Below the pieces are notes generated by a model that did no database searches, was not told the origin of the DNA, and saw only the letters and a list, made by a program, of their open reading frames with translations. 19,348 nt of DNA from Cloacimonetes bacterium TCS60. GTDB taxonomy: Bacteria > Cloacimonadota > Cloacimonadia > JGIOTU-2. This document shows, one piece after another, positions 1 through 7,564 of the stretch (positions are counted from its first letter, which is position 1; each line of letters opens with the position of its first letter). The position numbers were made by a program, and so were the translations under genes. Location: contig LSCK01000048.1 in NCBI GenBank assembly GCA_001577135.1, forward strand, positions 1 to 19,348. Direction: 5' to 3'.

Positions 1-261
1 TTTGTCATAGAAGACCCTGATTTTGAGAAGCCATCTACAAAAGAGGCTAAGCAGATGATTGAACAGATAGGACTCGATTATAAAAAATTACTTATCCTCA
101 TGCCGGGCAATACAAAATCTGTGATCAAATCCTTTGCTAATCTGAAAAATGTCCATACTACCAGAGCGCAGGATGTTCACGCTTATCAAATATTGAATCA
201 TTCACACTTACTCATTACCGCAAAGGCTTTGAAAAAAATGGAGGAAACTTTTCATGAATAA
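1..261 (+). CDS. rplD: 50S ribosomal protein L4, C-terminal part (5' end outside window)
   Basis: This is the last 86 residues of an open frame that is already open at base 1; the ATG at 55 is internal. The sequence LLILMPGNTKSVIKSFANL followed by NVHTTRAQDVHAYQIL matches the C-terminal globular domain of L4, where a strand, a helix and the 'NV..... D...Y.IL' motif are conserved. L4 binds 23S rRNA early in 50S assembly and lines the exit tunnel with a loop that lies in the missing part. In some bacteria L4 also represses its own S10 operon, but the leader is not in view. Its last 8 bases overlap the start of rplW, whose Shine-Dalgarno GGAGGA (240-245) sits inside this gene. The position directly before rplW and rplB supports the call. 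Confidence 0.9.
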   Translation, partial: FVIEDPDFEKPSTKEAKQMIEQIGLDYKKLLILMPGNTKSVIKSFANLKNVHTTRAQDVHAYQILNHSHLLITAKALKKMEETFHE

Positions 262-544
262 AAATCCAAGAGAAATTATATTCGAACCCCTGATAACTGA
301 AAAAGGTACCCATTTAAAAGCAGACGATAATGCTTACCTCTTTGCTGTTAATAAAAATGCTAATAAAATCGAGATTAAATGGGCACTCGAAAAGATGTTT
401 AATGTAAAAGCCAAAAAAATCAATACGATTATGGTTAAAGGAAAGCCAAAAGCTATGGGGCAGTATATTGGCATGCGTCCTGACTGGAAAAAAGCTATTG
501 TTTTTCTTCCTGCCGGAGAATCGATTGAAGAGCTGGAAGTTTAA
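254..544 (+). CDS. rplW: 50S ribosomal protein L23
   Basis: A 96-residue protein of normal L23 length. It opens with a PREIIFEPLITEK motif, the family's 'I..P.iTEK' signature, and the middle carries VNKNANKIEIKWALEKMF and VKAKKINT, matching the conserved 'v...anK.eIk.Ave..f.vkv..vnt' core. L23 sits at the exit of the ribosomal tunnel and is the docking site for trigger factor and SRP. The ATG at 254 overlaps the rplD end by 8 nt and is preceded by GGAGGA 8 nt upstream, so coupling to rplD translation is likely. An 81-nt gap follows before rplB, the longest inside the operon. Confidence 0.95.
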   Translation: MNKNPREIIFEPLITEKGTHLKADDNAYLFAVNKNANKIEIKWALEKMFNVKAKKINTIMVKGKPKAMGQYIGMRPDWKKAIVFLPAGESIEELEV

Positions 545-625
545 ATGAACATAATATCCAATATCATTGACAGGAAATAGTGAAATTGAAGTTTTTAACA
601 TCTAATTTTATTCGGAGATAAAAAT

Positions 626-1456
626 ATGTCAATAAAGAAATATAAGCCTATTACACCGACTCAAAGATATTATACAAGTGATAAATTTGATAATATCAGC
701 AAGGATGTAAAACCGGAAAAATCTCTTCTCAAAATTAAGAAGAGAACTGCTGGAAGAAATAACCAGGGTAGAATTACTAGCCGGCATCGTGGTGGTGGGC
801 ATAAAAAATTTTATAGATTGATACACCATAAAAGACATGAGAAAAAAGGTGTTCCTGCTATAGTTAAATCTATTCAATATGATCCCAACCGCACTGGATA
901 CATTGCACTACTATATTATAAAGATGGAGATAAACGATACATTATAGCACCAGATAAACTTAAAGTAGGAGATACAATAATTGCTGATGATAAAGTTGAA
1001 ATTAAAACTGGAAATGCCTGTCAATTGAAGAATATTCCCTTAGGAATGGCTATACATAACGTAGAATTAACCCCAAAAAAAGGTGGTCAATTAGCAAAAA
1101 GTGCTGGAAACTTTGCTGCAATAAACGCAAAGGAAGGCAACTATGTTAATCTCAGGCTTCCCTCTGGTGTAATTCAAAAAGTACGTAAAGAGTGCTACGC
1201 TACCATCGGTACTGTAAGTAATGTAGATCATGATAAGTATACGATCGGTAAGGCTGGCCGCTCACGCTGGAAAGGTAAGAGACCCCATACACGTGGAGTT
1301 GCTATGAATCCTGTTGATCATCCCATGGGCGGTGGTGAAGGTAAAAGCACGGGAGGAAGACATCCTGTTTCTCCCTGGGGTAAACCAGCTAAGGGTAAGA
1401 AAACTCGAAAAAAGAAAAAATATTCAAATAATTATATATTAAAATATAGGAAATAA
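626..1456 (+). CDS. rplB: 50S ribosomal protein L2
   Basis: A 276-residue protein, the usual length. It contains the RNA-binding core with GRNNQGRITSRHRGGGHKK near residues 43-61, the OB and SH3-like domains, and the signature AMNPVDHPMGGGEG near 226-239. H232 there corresponds to the conserved histidine (E. coli H229) implicated in peptidyl transferase function. The C-terminus GKPAKGKKTRKKKKYS is the normal basic tail. L2 is a primary 23S rRNA binder needed for subunit association. The start is an ATG preceded by CGGAG about 7 nt upstream. The gene lies between rplW and rpsS as in the standard S10 order. Confidence 0.98.
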   Translation: MSIKKYKPITPTQRYYTSDKFDNISKDVKPEKSLLKIKKRTAGRNNQGRITSRHRGGGHKKFYRLIHHKRHEKKGVPAIVKSIQYDPNRTGYIALLYYKDGDKRYIIAPDKLKVGDTIIADDKVEIKTGNACQLKNIPLGMAIHNVELTPKKGGQLAKSAGNFAAINAKEGNYVNLRLPSGVIQKVRKECYATIGTVSNVDHDKYTIGKAGRSRWKGKRPHTRGVAMNPVDHPMGGGEGKSTGGRHPVSPWGKPAKGKKTRKKKKYSNNYILKYRK

Positions 1457-1473
1457 ATCGGAGGTAAATTTAA

Positions 1474-1743
1474 ATGACTCGTTCGTTAAAAAAAGGACCT
1501 TTTATTGATGCTCACTTGTTGAAGAAAGTAGAAGAGTTAGAAAAAAAGGATCAGAAAAAAGTTATCAAAACTTGGTCTCGTCGATCTACTATTATACCTG
1601 ATTTTGTCGGGCATACATTTGCTGTCCATAATGGGAAAAAATTCGTTCCAATATTTATTTCCGAAAACATGGTTGGACATAAGTTAGGTGAGTTCTCACC
1701 CACGAGAATCTTCCGAGGACACAAATTGAAGGAAACAATATAA
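1474..1743 (+). CDS. rpsS: 30S ribosomal protein S19
   Basis: An 89-residue protein with the S19 hallmarks: N-terminal [12 protein letters not shown], then [23 protein letters not shown], then [18 protein letters not shown] at the end. S19 forms a complex with S13 in the 30S head and contacts the A-site tRNA region and the 50S bridge. An SD sequence GGAGG lies about 9 nt upstream of the ATG. It sits between rplB and rplV with a 14-nt gap to rplV, the classic S10-operon order. No unusual residues are seen. Confidence 0.98.
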   Translation: MTRSLKKGPFIDAHLLKKVEELEKKDQKKVIKTWSRRSTIIPDFVGHTFAVHNGKKFVPIFISENMVGHKLGEFSPTRIFRGHKLKETI

Positions 1744-1757
1744 AGGAATTTTTAAAC

Positions 1758-2117
1758 ATGGAAGCTATTGCAAAAGTAAAAGAGCAACGAGGATCTGCCA
1801 AAAAAATTCGTTTGGTGGCTGATCTTATTAGAAATAAAAATGTTAATGAAGCTAAGAGTATTCTGCTATACTCAAAAAAAGGTGCCTCTAAAATACTTCT
1901 GAAATTACTAAACGCTGCCGTTGCAAATGCCGTACATAAAGAGTCAAAAGTTAACACAGAAGAACTTTTTATTAACAAAATTTTTGTCGACGAAGGTCGT
2001 ACAATGAAACGCATGAGACCCCGTGCCCGTGGCATGGCAGATTTAATGCGCCGTAGAACGAGCCATATCACAATTTCGGTTTCAGATGAAACCCCTGAAA
2101 AAGAAGGGAGTAAATAA
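1758..2117 (+). CDS. rplV: 50S ribosomal protein L22
   Basis: A 119-residue protein of normal length. Family features are the N-terminal helix region with [20 protein letters not shown], the NAVANA-like AAVANAVHK, and the long hairpin and C-terminal strand with [24 protein letters not shown]. The hairpin lines the polypeptide exit tunnel opposite L4 and is a known site for macrolide-resistance changes in other bacteria. The stop codon shares its final A with the ATG of rpsC, so the two are probably translationally coupled. An SD AAGGA lies upstream of the ATG. Confidence 0.97.
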   Translation: MEAIAKVKEQRGSAKKIRLVADLIRNKNVNEAKSILLYSKKGASKILLKLLNAAVANAVHKESKVNTEELFINKIFVDEGRTMKRMRPRARGMADLMRRRTSHITISVSDETPEKEGSK

Positions 2118-2779
2118 TGGGTCAAAAAACTAATCCTATTGGTTTTCGCATTGGTTTTAATAAAGATTGGGAATCTATTTGGTTTGCTGATAATAGAAAA
2201 GAATATGTTAATCTTTTTCTGGAAGACATGAAGATAAAGGATTATTTGGAAAAACGCCTTGAAAGAGCTATGCTTTCCAAAGTTGAAATCAAACGGACAA
2301 CTGATAAAACTAAAGTGATAATTAAAACTGCTAGACCCGGAATAGTTATCGGTAAAAAGGGTAGTGAAGTCGAAAAGATTAAACATGAATTGCTTACCCT
2401 GCTTGAGATGGATCCACAGGATGAATATAATAAATTGGCTATAGATGTGCGTGAAGTAAAAAGACCACAATTAGATGCAAAACTTGTTGCCCAAGATATC
2501 GCACGCCAAATTGAAAACAGAATTTCTTATCGTAGAGCAATGAAAAGAGCTATGTATAAAGCTATGGATTCAGGCGCTAAAGGTATCAAAGTTAAATGTA
2601 GTGGTCGCCTATATGGCGCGGAAATTGCTAGAAAAGAAGAATATAGAGAAGGTGAAGCCCCGCTGCACACACTTCGTTCAAATATTGATTATGCTTATGT
2701 TCCAGCAAATACTACTTATGGAACCATCGGCGTAAAAGTCTGGGTGTGCAAAGGCGAATTGATGGATATACAAAGATAA
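2117..2779 (+). CDS. rpsC: 30S ribosomal protein S3
   Basis: A 220-residue protein. It begins [13 protein letters not shown], the standard S3 N-terminus. A type II KH domain carries the GIVIGKKG loop at residues 75-82. The C-terminal domain has [16 protein letters not shown] and [22 protein letters not shown], followed by [21 protein letters not shown]3 sits on the solvent side of the 30S head near the mRNA entry channel and contributes helicase activity with S4 and S5. It overlaps rplV by one base. The acidic or basic tail found in some longer S3 proteins is absent, and the length is within the family range. Confidence 0.98.
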   Translation: MGQKTNPIGFRIGFNKDWESIWFADNRKEYVNLFLEDMKIKDYLEKRLERAMLSKVEIKRTTDKTKVIIKTARPGIVIGKKGSEVEKIKHELLTLLEMDPQDEYNKLAIDVREVKRPQLDAKLVAQDIARQIENRISYRRAMKRAMYKAMDSGAKGIKVKCSGRLYGAEIARKEEYREGEAPLHTLRSNIDYAYVPANTTYGTIGVKVWVCKGELMDIQR

Positions 2780-2798
2780 AATTTATAGGTGAAAAAAA

Positions 2799-3212
2799 AT
2801 GTTAATGCCAATTAAAGTTAAACATAGAAAGCAACAAAGAGGTAGAAGACGCGGAAAAGCTCACTCTGGCTCTACTTTGCAATTTGGACAATATGGTATG
2901 ATTGCAACAGAAAGCGGCTGGATAAAATCTCGTCAAATTGAAGCTGCTCGTGTAGCCATTACTCACTATCTTAAAGATGTTGGTAAACTCTGGATTCAAA
3001 TTTTCCCGGATAAACCATGTACAATTAAACCTGCTGAAACTCGCATGGGTAAAGGTAAAGGTACACCTGAATATTGGGTTGCTGTCGTCAAACCTGGTAG
3101 AGTTATGTTTGAATTGCATGGAATTTCTGCTGAACAAGCAAAAGAAGCATTCAGACGTGCTACACACAAACTGCCTGTAAAAACAAAGTTTATTGTAAGA
3201 GACGAGATCTGA
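2799..3212 (+). CDS. rplP: 50S ribosomal protein L16
   Basis: A 137-residue protein, the exact usual length. It starts [21 protein letters not shown] and continues with [28 protein letters not shown], both L16 signatures, and has a C-terminal [16 protein letters not shown] motif. L16 helps position the A-site tRNA acceptor arm and is needed for late 50S assembly. The ATG at 2799 gives the canonical MLMP start and has a GGTGA-type SD upstream. It sits between rpsC and rpmC as expected. Confidence 0.98.
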   Translation: MLMPIKVKHRKQQRGRRRGKAHSGSTLQFGQYGMIATESGWIKSRQIEAARVAITHYLKDVGKLWIQIFPDKPCTIKPAETRMGKGKGTPEYWVAVVKPGRVMFELHGISAEQAKEAFRRATHKLPVKTKFIVRDEI

Positions 3213-3219
3213 GGTAGAG

Positions 3220-3414
3220 ATGGATATTAGACAGACACGAGAAATGAATATAGATGAACTAGAATTAGAATTGGAAGATCTGCATGAAGAATACTTTAAT
3301 TTGCGTTATCAGAAAAAAATGAACCGGCTGGAAGATACTTCAAAGATCAATAAGATTAAAAAAAATATTGCCCGGATCAAAACTTTGATCAACGAAAAGA
3401 AAATGAGTGAATAG
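3220..3414 (+). CDS. rpmC: 50S ribosomal protein L29
   Basis: A 64-residue helical protein. The N-terminal helix MDIRQTREMNIDELELELEDL, the turn EEYFNLRYQKKMNRLEDTSKI and the second helix KIKKNIARIKTLINEK match the two-helix hairpin of L29. The 'NLR.Q....L.......i...r..IARi.T...e' pattern is clear. L29 lies beside L23 at the exit tunnel. The ATG at 3220 follows GAGG at 3211-3214 and is 7 nt from the rplP stop. Its position between rplP and rpsQ confirms the call. Confidence 0.96.
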   Translation: MDIRQTREMNIDELELELEDLHEEYFNLRYQKKMNRLEDTSKINKIKKNIARIKTLINEKKMSE

Positions 3415-3432
3415 ATTTTTTAAGTAGGAAAA

Positions 3433-3702
3433 ATGAAAAATTCAAATTATAATTTTAAAAGCAAACCTAAACGTAGCGGGATAGTCGTAAGCGATAAAAT
3501 GAATAAAACCGCTGTGGTTGAAGTAGTAAGACAATTCAGACATCCTTTGTATGGAAAAATAGTTAGAAAAAGTAAAAAATATAAAGTACACGATGAGAAA
3601 AATGAAGCTAATGCTGGTGATAAAGTTGAGATACAAGAGCATATACCTGTTAGTAAAACCAAACGATGGAAGCTTACTAAAATTCTTGAAAGGAAGAAAT
3701 AA
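3433..3702 (+). CDS. rpsQ: 30S ribosomal protein S17
   Basis: An 89-residue protein with the S17 OB-fold core [19 protein letters not shown] followed by [19 protein letters not shown], the invariant [12 protein letters not shown] turn near residue 65, and the end [16 protein letters not shown]17 binds 16S rRNA helices 7 and 11 and is a primary assembly protein. A short basic leader ([14 protein letters not shown]) precedes the core. The start has TAGGA 3 nt upstream, which is a short spacing. It closes the S10-type block, and rplN follows after 14 nt with no visible terminator. Confidence 0.96.
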   Translation: MKNSNYNFKSKPKRSGIVVSDKMNKTAVVEVVRQFRHPLYGKIVRKSKKYKVHDEKNEANAGDKVEIQEHIPVSKTKRWKLTKILERKK

Positions 3703-3716
3703 AGCGAGGAGTTGAA

Positions 3717-4085
3717 ATGATACAGAAAGAGTCTAAAGTTATAGTAGCTGACAATTCCGGTGCAAAGATTGCTCAGTGCATAAAAGTGCTTGGTGGGTCT
3801 AAAAGAAAATATGCCAGTGTTGGTGATATAATTGTTCTTTCCATAAAATCTGCTACCCCTAAATCTGAAATTAAAAAAGGCGAAATCTATGAAGGTGTTA
3901 TTGTCAGAACTAAAAAGGAGATTGGAAGGAAAGATGGTACTTACATTCGTTTTAGTGATAACGCAGTTGTGCTCATTGATGATACTCACGAACCATATGC
4001 CACTCGTGTATTTGGCCCAATCGCTAGAGAACTGAGAGAACATGAGTTTATGAAGATACTTTCATTAGCACCTGAAGTCGTGTAG
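3717..4085 (+). CDS. rplN: 50S ribosomal protein L14
   Basis: A 122-residue protein, standard length. The sequence begins [24 protein letters not shown], where 'DNSGAk' is the L14 signature. It continues with [17 protein letters not shown] and [13 protein letters not shown] near the C-terminus, all conserved. L14 contacts 16S rRNA at bridge B8 and is the binding site of the silencing factor RsfS. The ATG has GAGGAG upstream. It overlaps the rplX SD: the rplN stop TAG at 4083-4085 forms part of the TAGGAG used by rplX. Confidence 0.98.
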   Translation: MIQKESKVIVADNSGAKIAQCIKVLGGSKRKYASVGDIIVLSIKSATPKSEIKKGEIYEGVIVRTKKEIGRKDGTYIRFSDNAVVLIDDTHEPYATRVFGPIARELREHEFMKILSLAPEVV

Positions 4086-4093
4086 GAGTGATC

Positions 4094-4402
4094 ATGAGAA
4101 TTAAAAAAGGCGATAAAGTTATAGTTATAACAGGTGAATATAAAGGTGTGGAAGGTGAAGTGTTAAAATCTTTTCCCAAAGCGAATACTGTTATTGTAGA
4201 AAAAGTTAATTTTATGAAGAAGCATCAAAGACCAACTCAGCAGAATCAAGAGGGCGGAATATTTGAAATTGAAGCTCCGATTGATGTATCAAATGTGAAA
4301 TTTGTCTGCCCCCATTGCAGCGCACATGCTAATCCAAAGAAAAAAACACTAAAAGACAAAACTCGGACAAGATACTGTCCTGAATGTGAAGAAATTGTTT
4401 AA
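4094..4402 (+). CDS. rplX: 50S ribosomal protein L24, zinc-ribbon form
   Basis: A 102-residue protein. The KOW motif at the N-terminus (IKKGDKVIVITGEYKGVEGEVL) and the following EKVNFMKKHQRPTQQNQEGGI are typical L24. The C-terminal half carries two Cys pairs, C72-x2-C75 and C95-x2-C98, in CPHC and CPEC, a zinc-ribbon type tail found in part of the bacterial L24 family. I chose the ATG at 4094 rather than the in-frame GTG at 4088, because GTG would lie on the SD (GGAG 4085-4088) and MRIKKGD is the canonical start. L24 initiates 50S assembly. It lies between rplN and rplE as usual. Confidence 0.95.
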   Translation: MRIKKGDKVIVITGEYKGVEGEVLKSFPKANTVIVEKVNFMKKHQRPTQQNQEGGIFEIEAPIDVSNVKFVCPHCSAHANPKKKTLKDKTRTRYCPECEEIV

Positions 4403-4411
4403 TGAGGTATA

Positions 4412-4957
4412 ATGAGTAGATTGAAAGAAAAATATAAAAACGAACTTGTTGCTGAGCTGAAAGATACTCTTGAACTTTCCAATGTAATGGAAGTTCCTAA
4501 GTTAACAAAAATTTCTTTGAATATGGGTGTAGGTGAAGCAACTGAAAATCGTAGTGCTGTGGAAAATGCTCGTAAAGAGTTAGAAAAGATTACGGGTCAA
4601 CATGCTTTAATTACCAAGGGAAAGAGATCAATTTCTAATTTTCATTTAAGAAAAGGTTATCCGATTGGAACCAAAACTACACTGCGCGGGAAAAAAATGT
4701 ACGAATTTTTTGATCGCTTGGTTAGTGTCGTTATTCCCAGAATTAGAGACTTCGACGGTATACCTGTTAAGGGCTTTGATGGACACGGAAATTACACTCT
4801 GGGTATAAAAGAACAAACTGTTTTTCCAGAGATTGATTATGATAAAATAGATAAGGTGCGGGGGTTAAATATAACTTTTGTAACTACCGCCAAAAATAAT
4901 GAAGAAGGTTTTGCCTTGCTTGAAGCATTAGGCATGCCTTTTGAAAAGACAAAATAA
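4412..4957 (+). CDS. rplE: 50S ribosomal protein L5
   Basis: A 181-residue protein of normal length. It has the L5 features VPKLTKISLNMGVGEA near residues 28-43, ITGQHALITKGKRSISNFHLRKGYPIG, and FDRLVSVVIPRIRDFDGI, followed by GNYTLGIKEQTVFPEIDYDK and FVTTAKNNEEGFALLEALGMPF. L5 binds 5S rRNA with L18 and forms bridge B1b to S13. The ATG has GAGG 5 nt upstream, and it is 9 nt from the rplX stop. No anomalies. Confidence 0.98.
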   Translation: MSRLKEKYKNELVAELKDTLELSNVMEVPKLTKISLNMGVGEATENRSAVENARKELEKITGQHALITKGKRSISNFHLRKGYPIGTKTTLRGKKMYEFFDRLVSVVIPRIRDFDGIPVKGFDGHGNYTLGIKEQTVFPEIDYDKIDKVRGLNITFVTTAKNNEEGFALLEALGMPFEKTK

Positions 4958-4966
4958 AGGAATTTT

Positions 4967-5152
4967 ATGGCAAAAAAATCTTGGATTGTGAAACAAAAAA
5001 GAGAACCTAAGTTTAAAGTCAGAAAGTATAATAGATGTGCCCTTTGTGGAAGATCTAGGAGCTATATGAGAGATTTTGGAATTTGTAGACTTTGTTTTAG
5101 AAAACTAGCTCTACAAGGTAAAATTCCTGGTGTGAAAAAAGCGAGTTGGTAA
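4967..5152 (+). CDS. rpsZ: 30S ribosomal protein S14, zinc-binding type Z
   Basis: A 61-residue protein, the length of the short zinc-binding S14 type rather than the 89-101 residue zinc-free form. Zinc ligands are C24, C27, C40 and C43 in CALC and CRLC. Flanking residues [21 protein letters not shown] and the C-terminal [11 protein letters not shown] are characteristic. S14 sits in the 30S head next to S3 and S10. The gene may equally be labelled rpsN. An AAGGA SD precedes the ATG. Its position between rplE and rpsH is the standard one. Confidence 0.97.
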   Translation: MAKKSWIVKQKREPKFKVRKYNRCALCGRSRSYMRDFGICRLCFRKLALQGKIPGVKKASW

Positions 5153-5164
5153 ACGGAGGAGAAT

Positions 5165-5578
5165 ATGCCTATTACTGATCCAATTGCAAATCTGTTTTCT
5201 AGTATGTTAAATGCTATACAGGTGAATAAAAAATATGTTGTTGTCGATTCTTCTAATATGAGAAAAGAAATCCTGCGCCTTCTGGAAGAAGAAAAATATA
5301 TTGAGAAATATTTCGTTTTAGAAAAATCTGAAGAAGAAAATCGAAAATTTGAAAAGATAAAAATTAAAATACGCTATCTGGAAAACGGAGATTCTTTTAT
5401 CAGAGGAATTAAACGTGTTAGCAAACCAGGAAAACGCGTTTATGTTAATAATTCCAATATTCCAGTTGTTCTGAATCACATTGGAACAGCTTTATTGTCT
5501 ACAAACCAGGGAATTCTAACCGATGCCGGTGCTCGTAAATATAAGGTCGGTGGAGAATACCTGGGGAAAATTTGGTAA
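5165..5578 (+). CDS. rpsH: 30S ribosomal protein S8
   Basis: A 137-residue protein, slightly longer than the usual 130-132. The N-terminus ITDPIANLFSSMLNAI corresponds to the conserved 'DPIAD.lTrirNa', but the arginines of that motif are replaced. The middle has SSNMRKEILRLLEEEKYI, and the C-terminal domain has RVSKPGKRVYV, the diagnostic LSTNQGILTDAGARK (family 'sT..Gi.td..Ar') and GGEYLGKIW. S8 binds the central domain of 16S rRNA and in E. coli represses the spc operon. The start follows CGGAGGAG. It is somewhat diverged but the identity is secure from motifs and position. Confidence 0.96.
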   Translation: MPITDPIANLFSSMLNAIQVNKKYVVVDSSNMRKEILRLLEEEKYIEKYFVLEKSEEENRKFEKIKIKIRYLENGDSFIRGIKRVSKPGKRVYVNNSNIPVVLNHIGTALLSTNQGILTDAGARKYKVGGEYLGKIW

Positions 5579-5590
5579 GTTGAGGTTTAT

Positions 5591-6181
5591 ATGTCTAGAG
5601 TTGGATATGCACCTATAGAGATACCCGATAAAGTTGATGTAAAAGTCTCAGGGCAAACCGTGAAAGTTAAAGGTCCTAAAGGAGAATTAACACACCATGT
5701 CCATGAAGGTATTTCTGTTAAGAAGAAAGATAATAGTTTAATTTTTGATAGAAAAAACGATGAGAAAAAATATAAAAGCTTGCATGGCTTGAATCGTTCT
5801 CTTGTTAATAATATGGTCATCGGTGTTTCTGAGGGCTATATGAAAAAATTAATGGTGGTAGGGACTGGCTATAAAGTTCAATTAAAAAATAATTGGTTAA
5901 TCCTTTCCCTGGGATTGTCTCATGATATCTATTTTCAAATTCCAGAGAAAATTGAAATTACCAGTGAAAAGATTAGTAGAACTGCCCAGGGAAATGTACC
6001 CGAATTACAAGCGATCATAGACCTGGTTTCACCCGATAAAGAGTTGTTAGGACTTGTGGCAGCCTCTATTAGAGATTTAAAACCACCTGGAACATATAAC
6101 AAAGCCAAAGGAATACGTTACGTAGATGAACATATTAGGAAAAAACCCGGAAAAGTTGCCGGTGGCGCTGAAACAGCTTAA
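5591..6181 (+). CDS. rplF: 50S ribosomal protein L6
   Basis: A 196-residue protein, about 15 residues longer than the common 178-180. It starts MSRVGYAPIEIPDKV with VKGPKGEL near residue 33, then GLNRSLVNNMVIGVSEGYMKKL and VGTGYKV in the first domain. The second domain has the diagnostic ASIRDLKPPGTYNKAKGIRYVDE. The extra length comes from the inter-strand region (around ISRTAQGNVPELQAI) and a short basic, alanine-rich tail after RKKPGK. L6 lies by the sarcin-ricin loop and the factor-binding site. An SD GAGG precedes the ATG by 6 nt. Confidence 0.96.
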   Translation: MSRVGYAPIEIPDKVDVKVSGQTVKVKGPKGELTHHVHEGISVKKKDNSLIFDRKNDEKKYKSLHGLNRSLVNNMVIGVSEGYMKKLMVVGTGYKVQLKNNWLILSLGLSHDIYFQIPEKIEITSEKISRTAQGNVPELQAIIDLVSPDKELLGLVAASIRDLKPPGTYNKAKGIRYVDEHIRKKPGKVAGGAETA

Positions 6182-6190
6182 GGAGTTTGT

Positions 6191-6568
6191 ATGCTGAAAA
6201 AGAAAATTAAAAAAAATAAATTATTACGTAAAAGAAGAAAAATTACCATAAGACAAACTGTTTCTGGAACTCCCGAACGCCCCAGAATATCAGTCTACCG
6301 TAGTATCAAACATATCTATGCTCAGGTAATTGATGATGTGAATGGAAAAACTCTCGCTTCTGCTTCCTCTATCCAACCAGAATTCAAAGGTAAGAAAAAG
6401 AAAAATCCTACGGGAAAAGAACAAGCTGAACTGGTGGGCAAACTATTGGCTGAGAAGTGTAAAAAGAAAAAGATAACCAAAGTGTGCTTTGACCGGAATG
6501 GTTTTAAGTATCATGGTAGGGTGAAGGCCTTGGCTGAAGGAGCCCGAGAAGGTGGATTAAAATTTTAG
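6191..6568 (+). CDS. rplR: 50S ribosomal protein L18
   Basis: A 125-residue protein, a little longer than the usual 117-122. The basic N-terminus [29 protein letters not shown] and the following [19 protein letters not shown] are L18 signatures. The C-terminal part has [12 protein letters not shown] and [28 protein letters not shown], which is diagnostic. A lysine-rich linker near residues 66-78 accounts for the additional length. L18 binds 5S rRNA together with L5. The SD AAGGAG overlaps the rplF stop region. Confidence 0.97.
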   Translation: MLKKKIKKNKLLRKRRKITIRQTVSGTPERPRISVYRSIKHIYAQVIDDVNGKTLASASSIQPEFKGKKKKNPTGKEQAELVGKLLAEKCKKKKITKVCFDRNGFKYHGRVKALAEGAREGGLKF

Positions 6569-6580
6569 GAGATAAATTTT

Positions 6581-7084
6581 ATGAAAAATAAATATAAACA
6601 AGATGATGAATTTGTATTTGATCGCGTGATCGATACAAATAGAGTATCAAAAGTTGTAAAAGGTGGTAGGAACTTTAGATTTAATGCCACTATGGTTGTC
6701 GGGGATAAAAATGGTAAAGTTGGTGTTGGTTTGGGTAAAGCAAATGAAATTGTGGCTGCTATTAATAAAGCTAAAGACATTGCTAAGAAAAATGCTTTTA
6801 AATTTCCCATTAGAAATGGCACAATTCCCCATCAAGCAGATGTAAAATTTTGTGGTAGTAAAGTCCTACTAAAACCTGCTGCACCAGGTACTGGTGTAAT
6901 TGCAGGGGGTCCAATTAGAGCCCTTATGGAAGCCGCTGGTGTAGAGAATGTTTTAACAAAATCTTATGGTTCTAATACGAAACATAATATTGCAAAAGCA
7001 GGTGTTATAGCCTTAAAAGAGCTACGCTCTCACGAAGAAGTCGCTCGATTGCGTGGGAAAACTGTCTCTGAATTAATGGCTTAA
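6581..7084 (+). CDS. rpsE: 30S ribosomal protein S5
   Basis: A 167-residue protein, standard length. It shows the dsRBD-like N-terminal domain with NRVSKVVKGGRNFRFNATMVVGDKNGKVGVGLGKANEI and the C-terminal domain with LLKPAAPGTGVIAGGPIRALMEAAGV and SYGSNTKHNIAKA. S5 is needed for decoding fidelity and the mRNA entry helicase. The TAGGAG SD and ATG are clear. Normally rpmD (L30) would follow directly. Here only 24 bases separate the rpsE stop from the rplO ATG, so rpmD is absent from this position. Confidence 0.98.
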   Translation: MKNKYKQDDEFVFDRVIDTNRVSKVVKGGRNFRFNATMVVGDKNGKVGVGLGKANEIVAAINKAKDIAKKNAFKFPIRNGTIPHQADVKFCGSKVLLKPAAPGTGVIAGGPIRALMEAAGVENVLTKSYGSNTKHNIAKAGVIALKELRSHEEVARLRGKTVSELMA

Positions 7085-7108
7085 TGGAAATAAGCGAAAG
7101 GTTTGATT

Positions 7109-7564
7109 ATGAAACTGAATGAATTAAGAGCTCCAAATAATTCTAAAAAGAATAAAAAAAGATTTGGAAAAGGTGATGGAAGCCATATTGGAAAAACATC
7201 GGGTCGTGGCATGAATGGGCAAAAAGCTCGTAGTGGTGGCAATATCCCTAACTGGTTTGAAGGTGGACAGATGCCCATTCACCGCAGATTGCCGATCAAA
7301 GGATTTTCTAATAGTAATTTTCGTACCGAATACAGAATTGTTTCCCTAAATGAACTTGTTGATGTAAATGAAAAAATCATTGATGTGGAGCTTCTCGAAA
7401 AACTTGGTAAAATCTCTTCTTATAAAACAAAGTATATTCCTGTAAAAATTTTAGGTAATAAAGAGAATGAATTTGGCCAAAAAAAGATTATCAAAGTTGA
7501 TAAATTTACAAAATCCGCCCAAGAAATTATTGAACAGGCCGGTGGGAAAGCAGAGGTTGTTTAG
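7109..7564 (+). CDS. rplO: 50S ribosomal protein L15
   Basis: A 151-residue protein. MKLNELRAPNNSKKNKKRFGKGDG and GKTSGRGMNGQKARSGG are the diagnostic basic N-terminal extension that threads into 23S rRNA. GGQMPIHRRLPIKGFSN follows, and the C-terminal domain ends SAQEIIEQAGGKAEVV. I placed the start at the ATG 7109 (family MKLNEL) rather than the in-frame TTG at 7103; AAAGG at 7097-7101 is then 7 nt upstream. The stop TAG shares its G with the GTG of secY, suggesting coupling as in other spc operons. Confidence 0.96.
   Translation: MKLNELRAPNNSKKNKKRFGKGDGSHIGKTSGRGMNGQKARSGGNIPNWFEGGQMPIHRRLPIKGFSNSNFRTEYRIVSLNELVDVNEKIIDVELLEKLGKISSYKTKYIPVKILGNKENEFGQKKIIKVDKFTKSAQEIIEQAGGKAEVV

Noticed and set aside
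545..580. 12-codon frame MNIISNIIDRK in the rplW-rplB gap as a leader peptide
   Set aside because: It starts immediately after the rplW stop without its own ribosome-binding site and encodes nothing recognisable. Chance is the simplest explanation.
1655..2470. A 271-codon open frame on the minus strand
   Set aside because: It lies opposite rpsS, rplV and rpsC, all certain ribosomal proteins. Its translation is low-complexity F/S/I-rich and it has no ribosome-binding context, so it is an antisense shadow in AT-rich sequence.
3447..4043. A 198-codon open frame on the minus strand
   Set aside because: It lies opposite rpsQ and rplN, with F/S/Y-rich shadow composition and no family resemblance.
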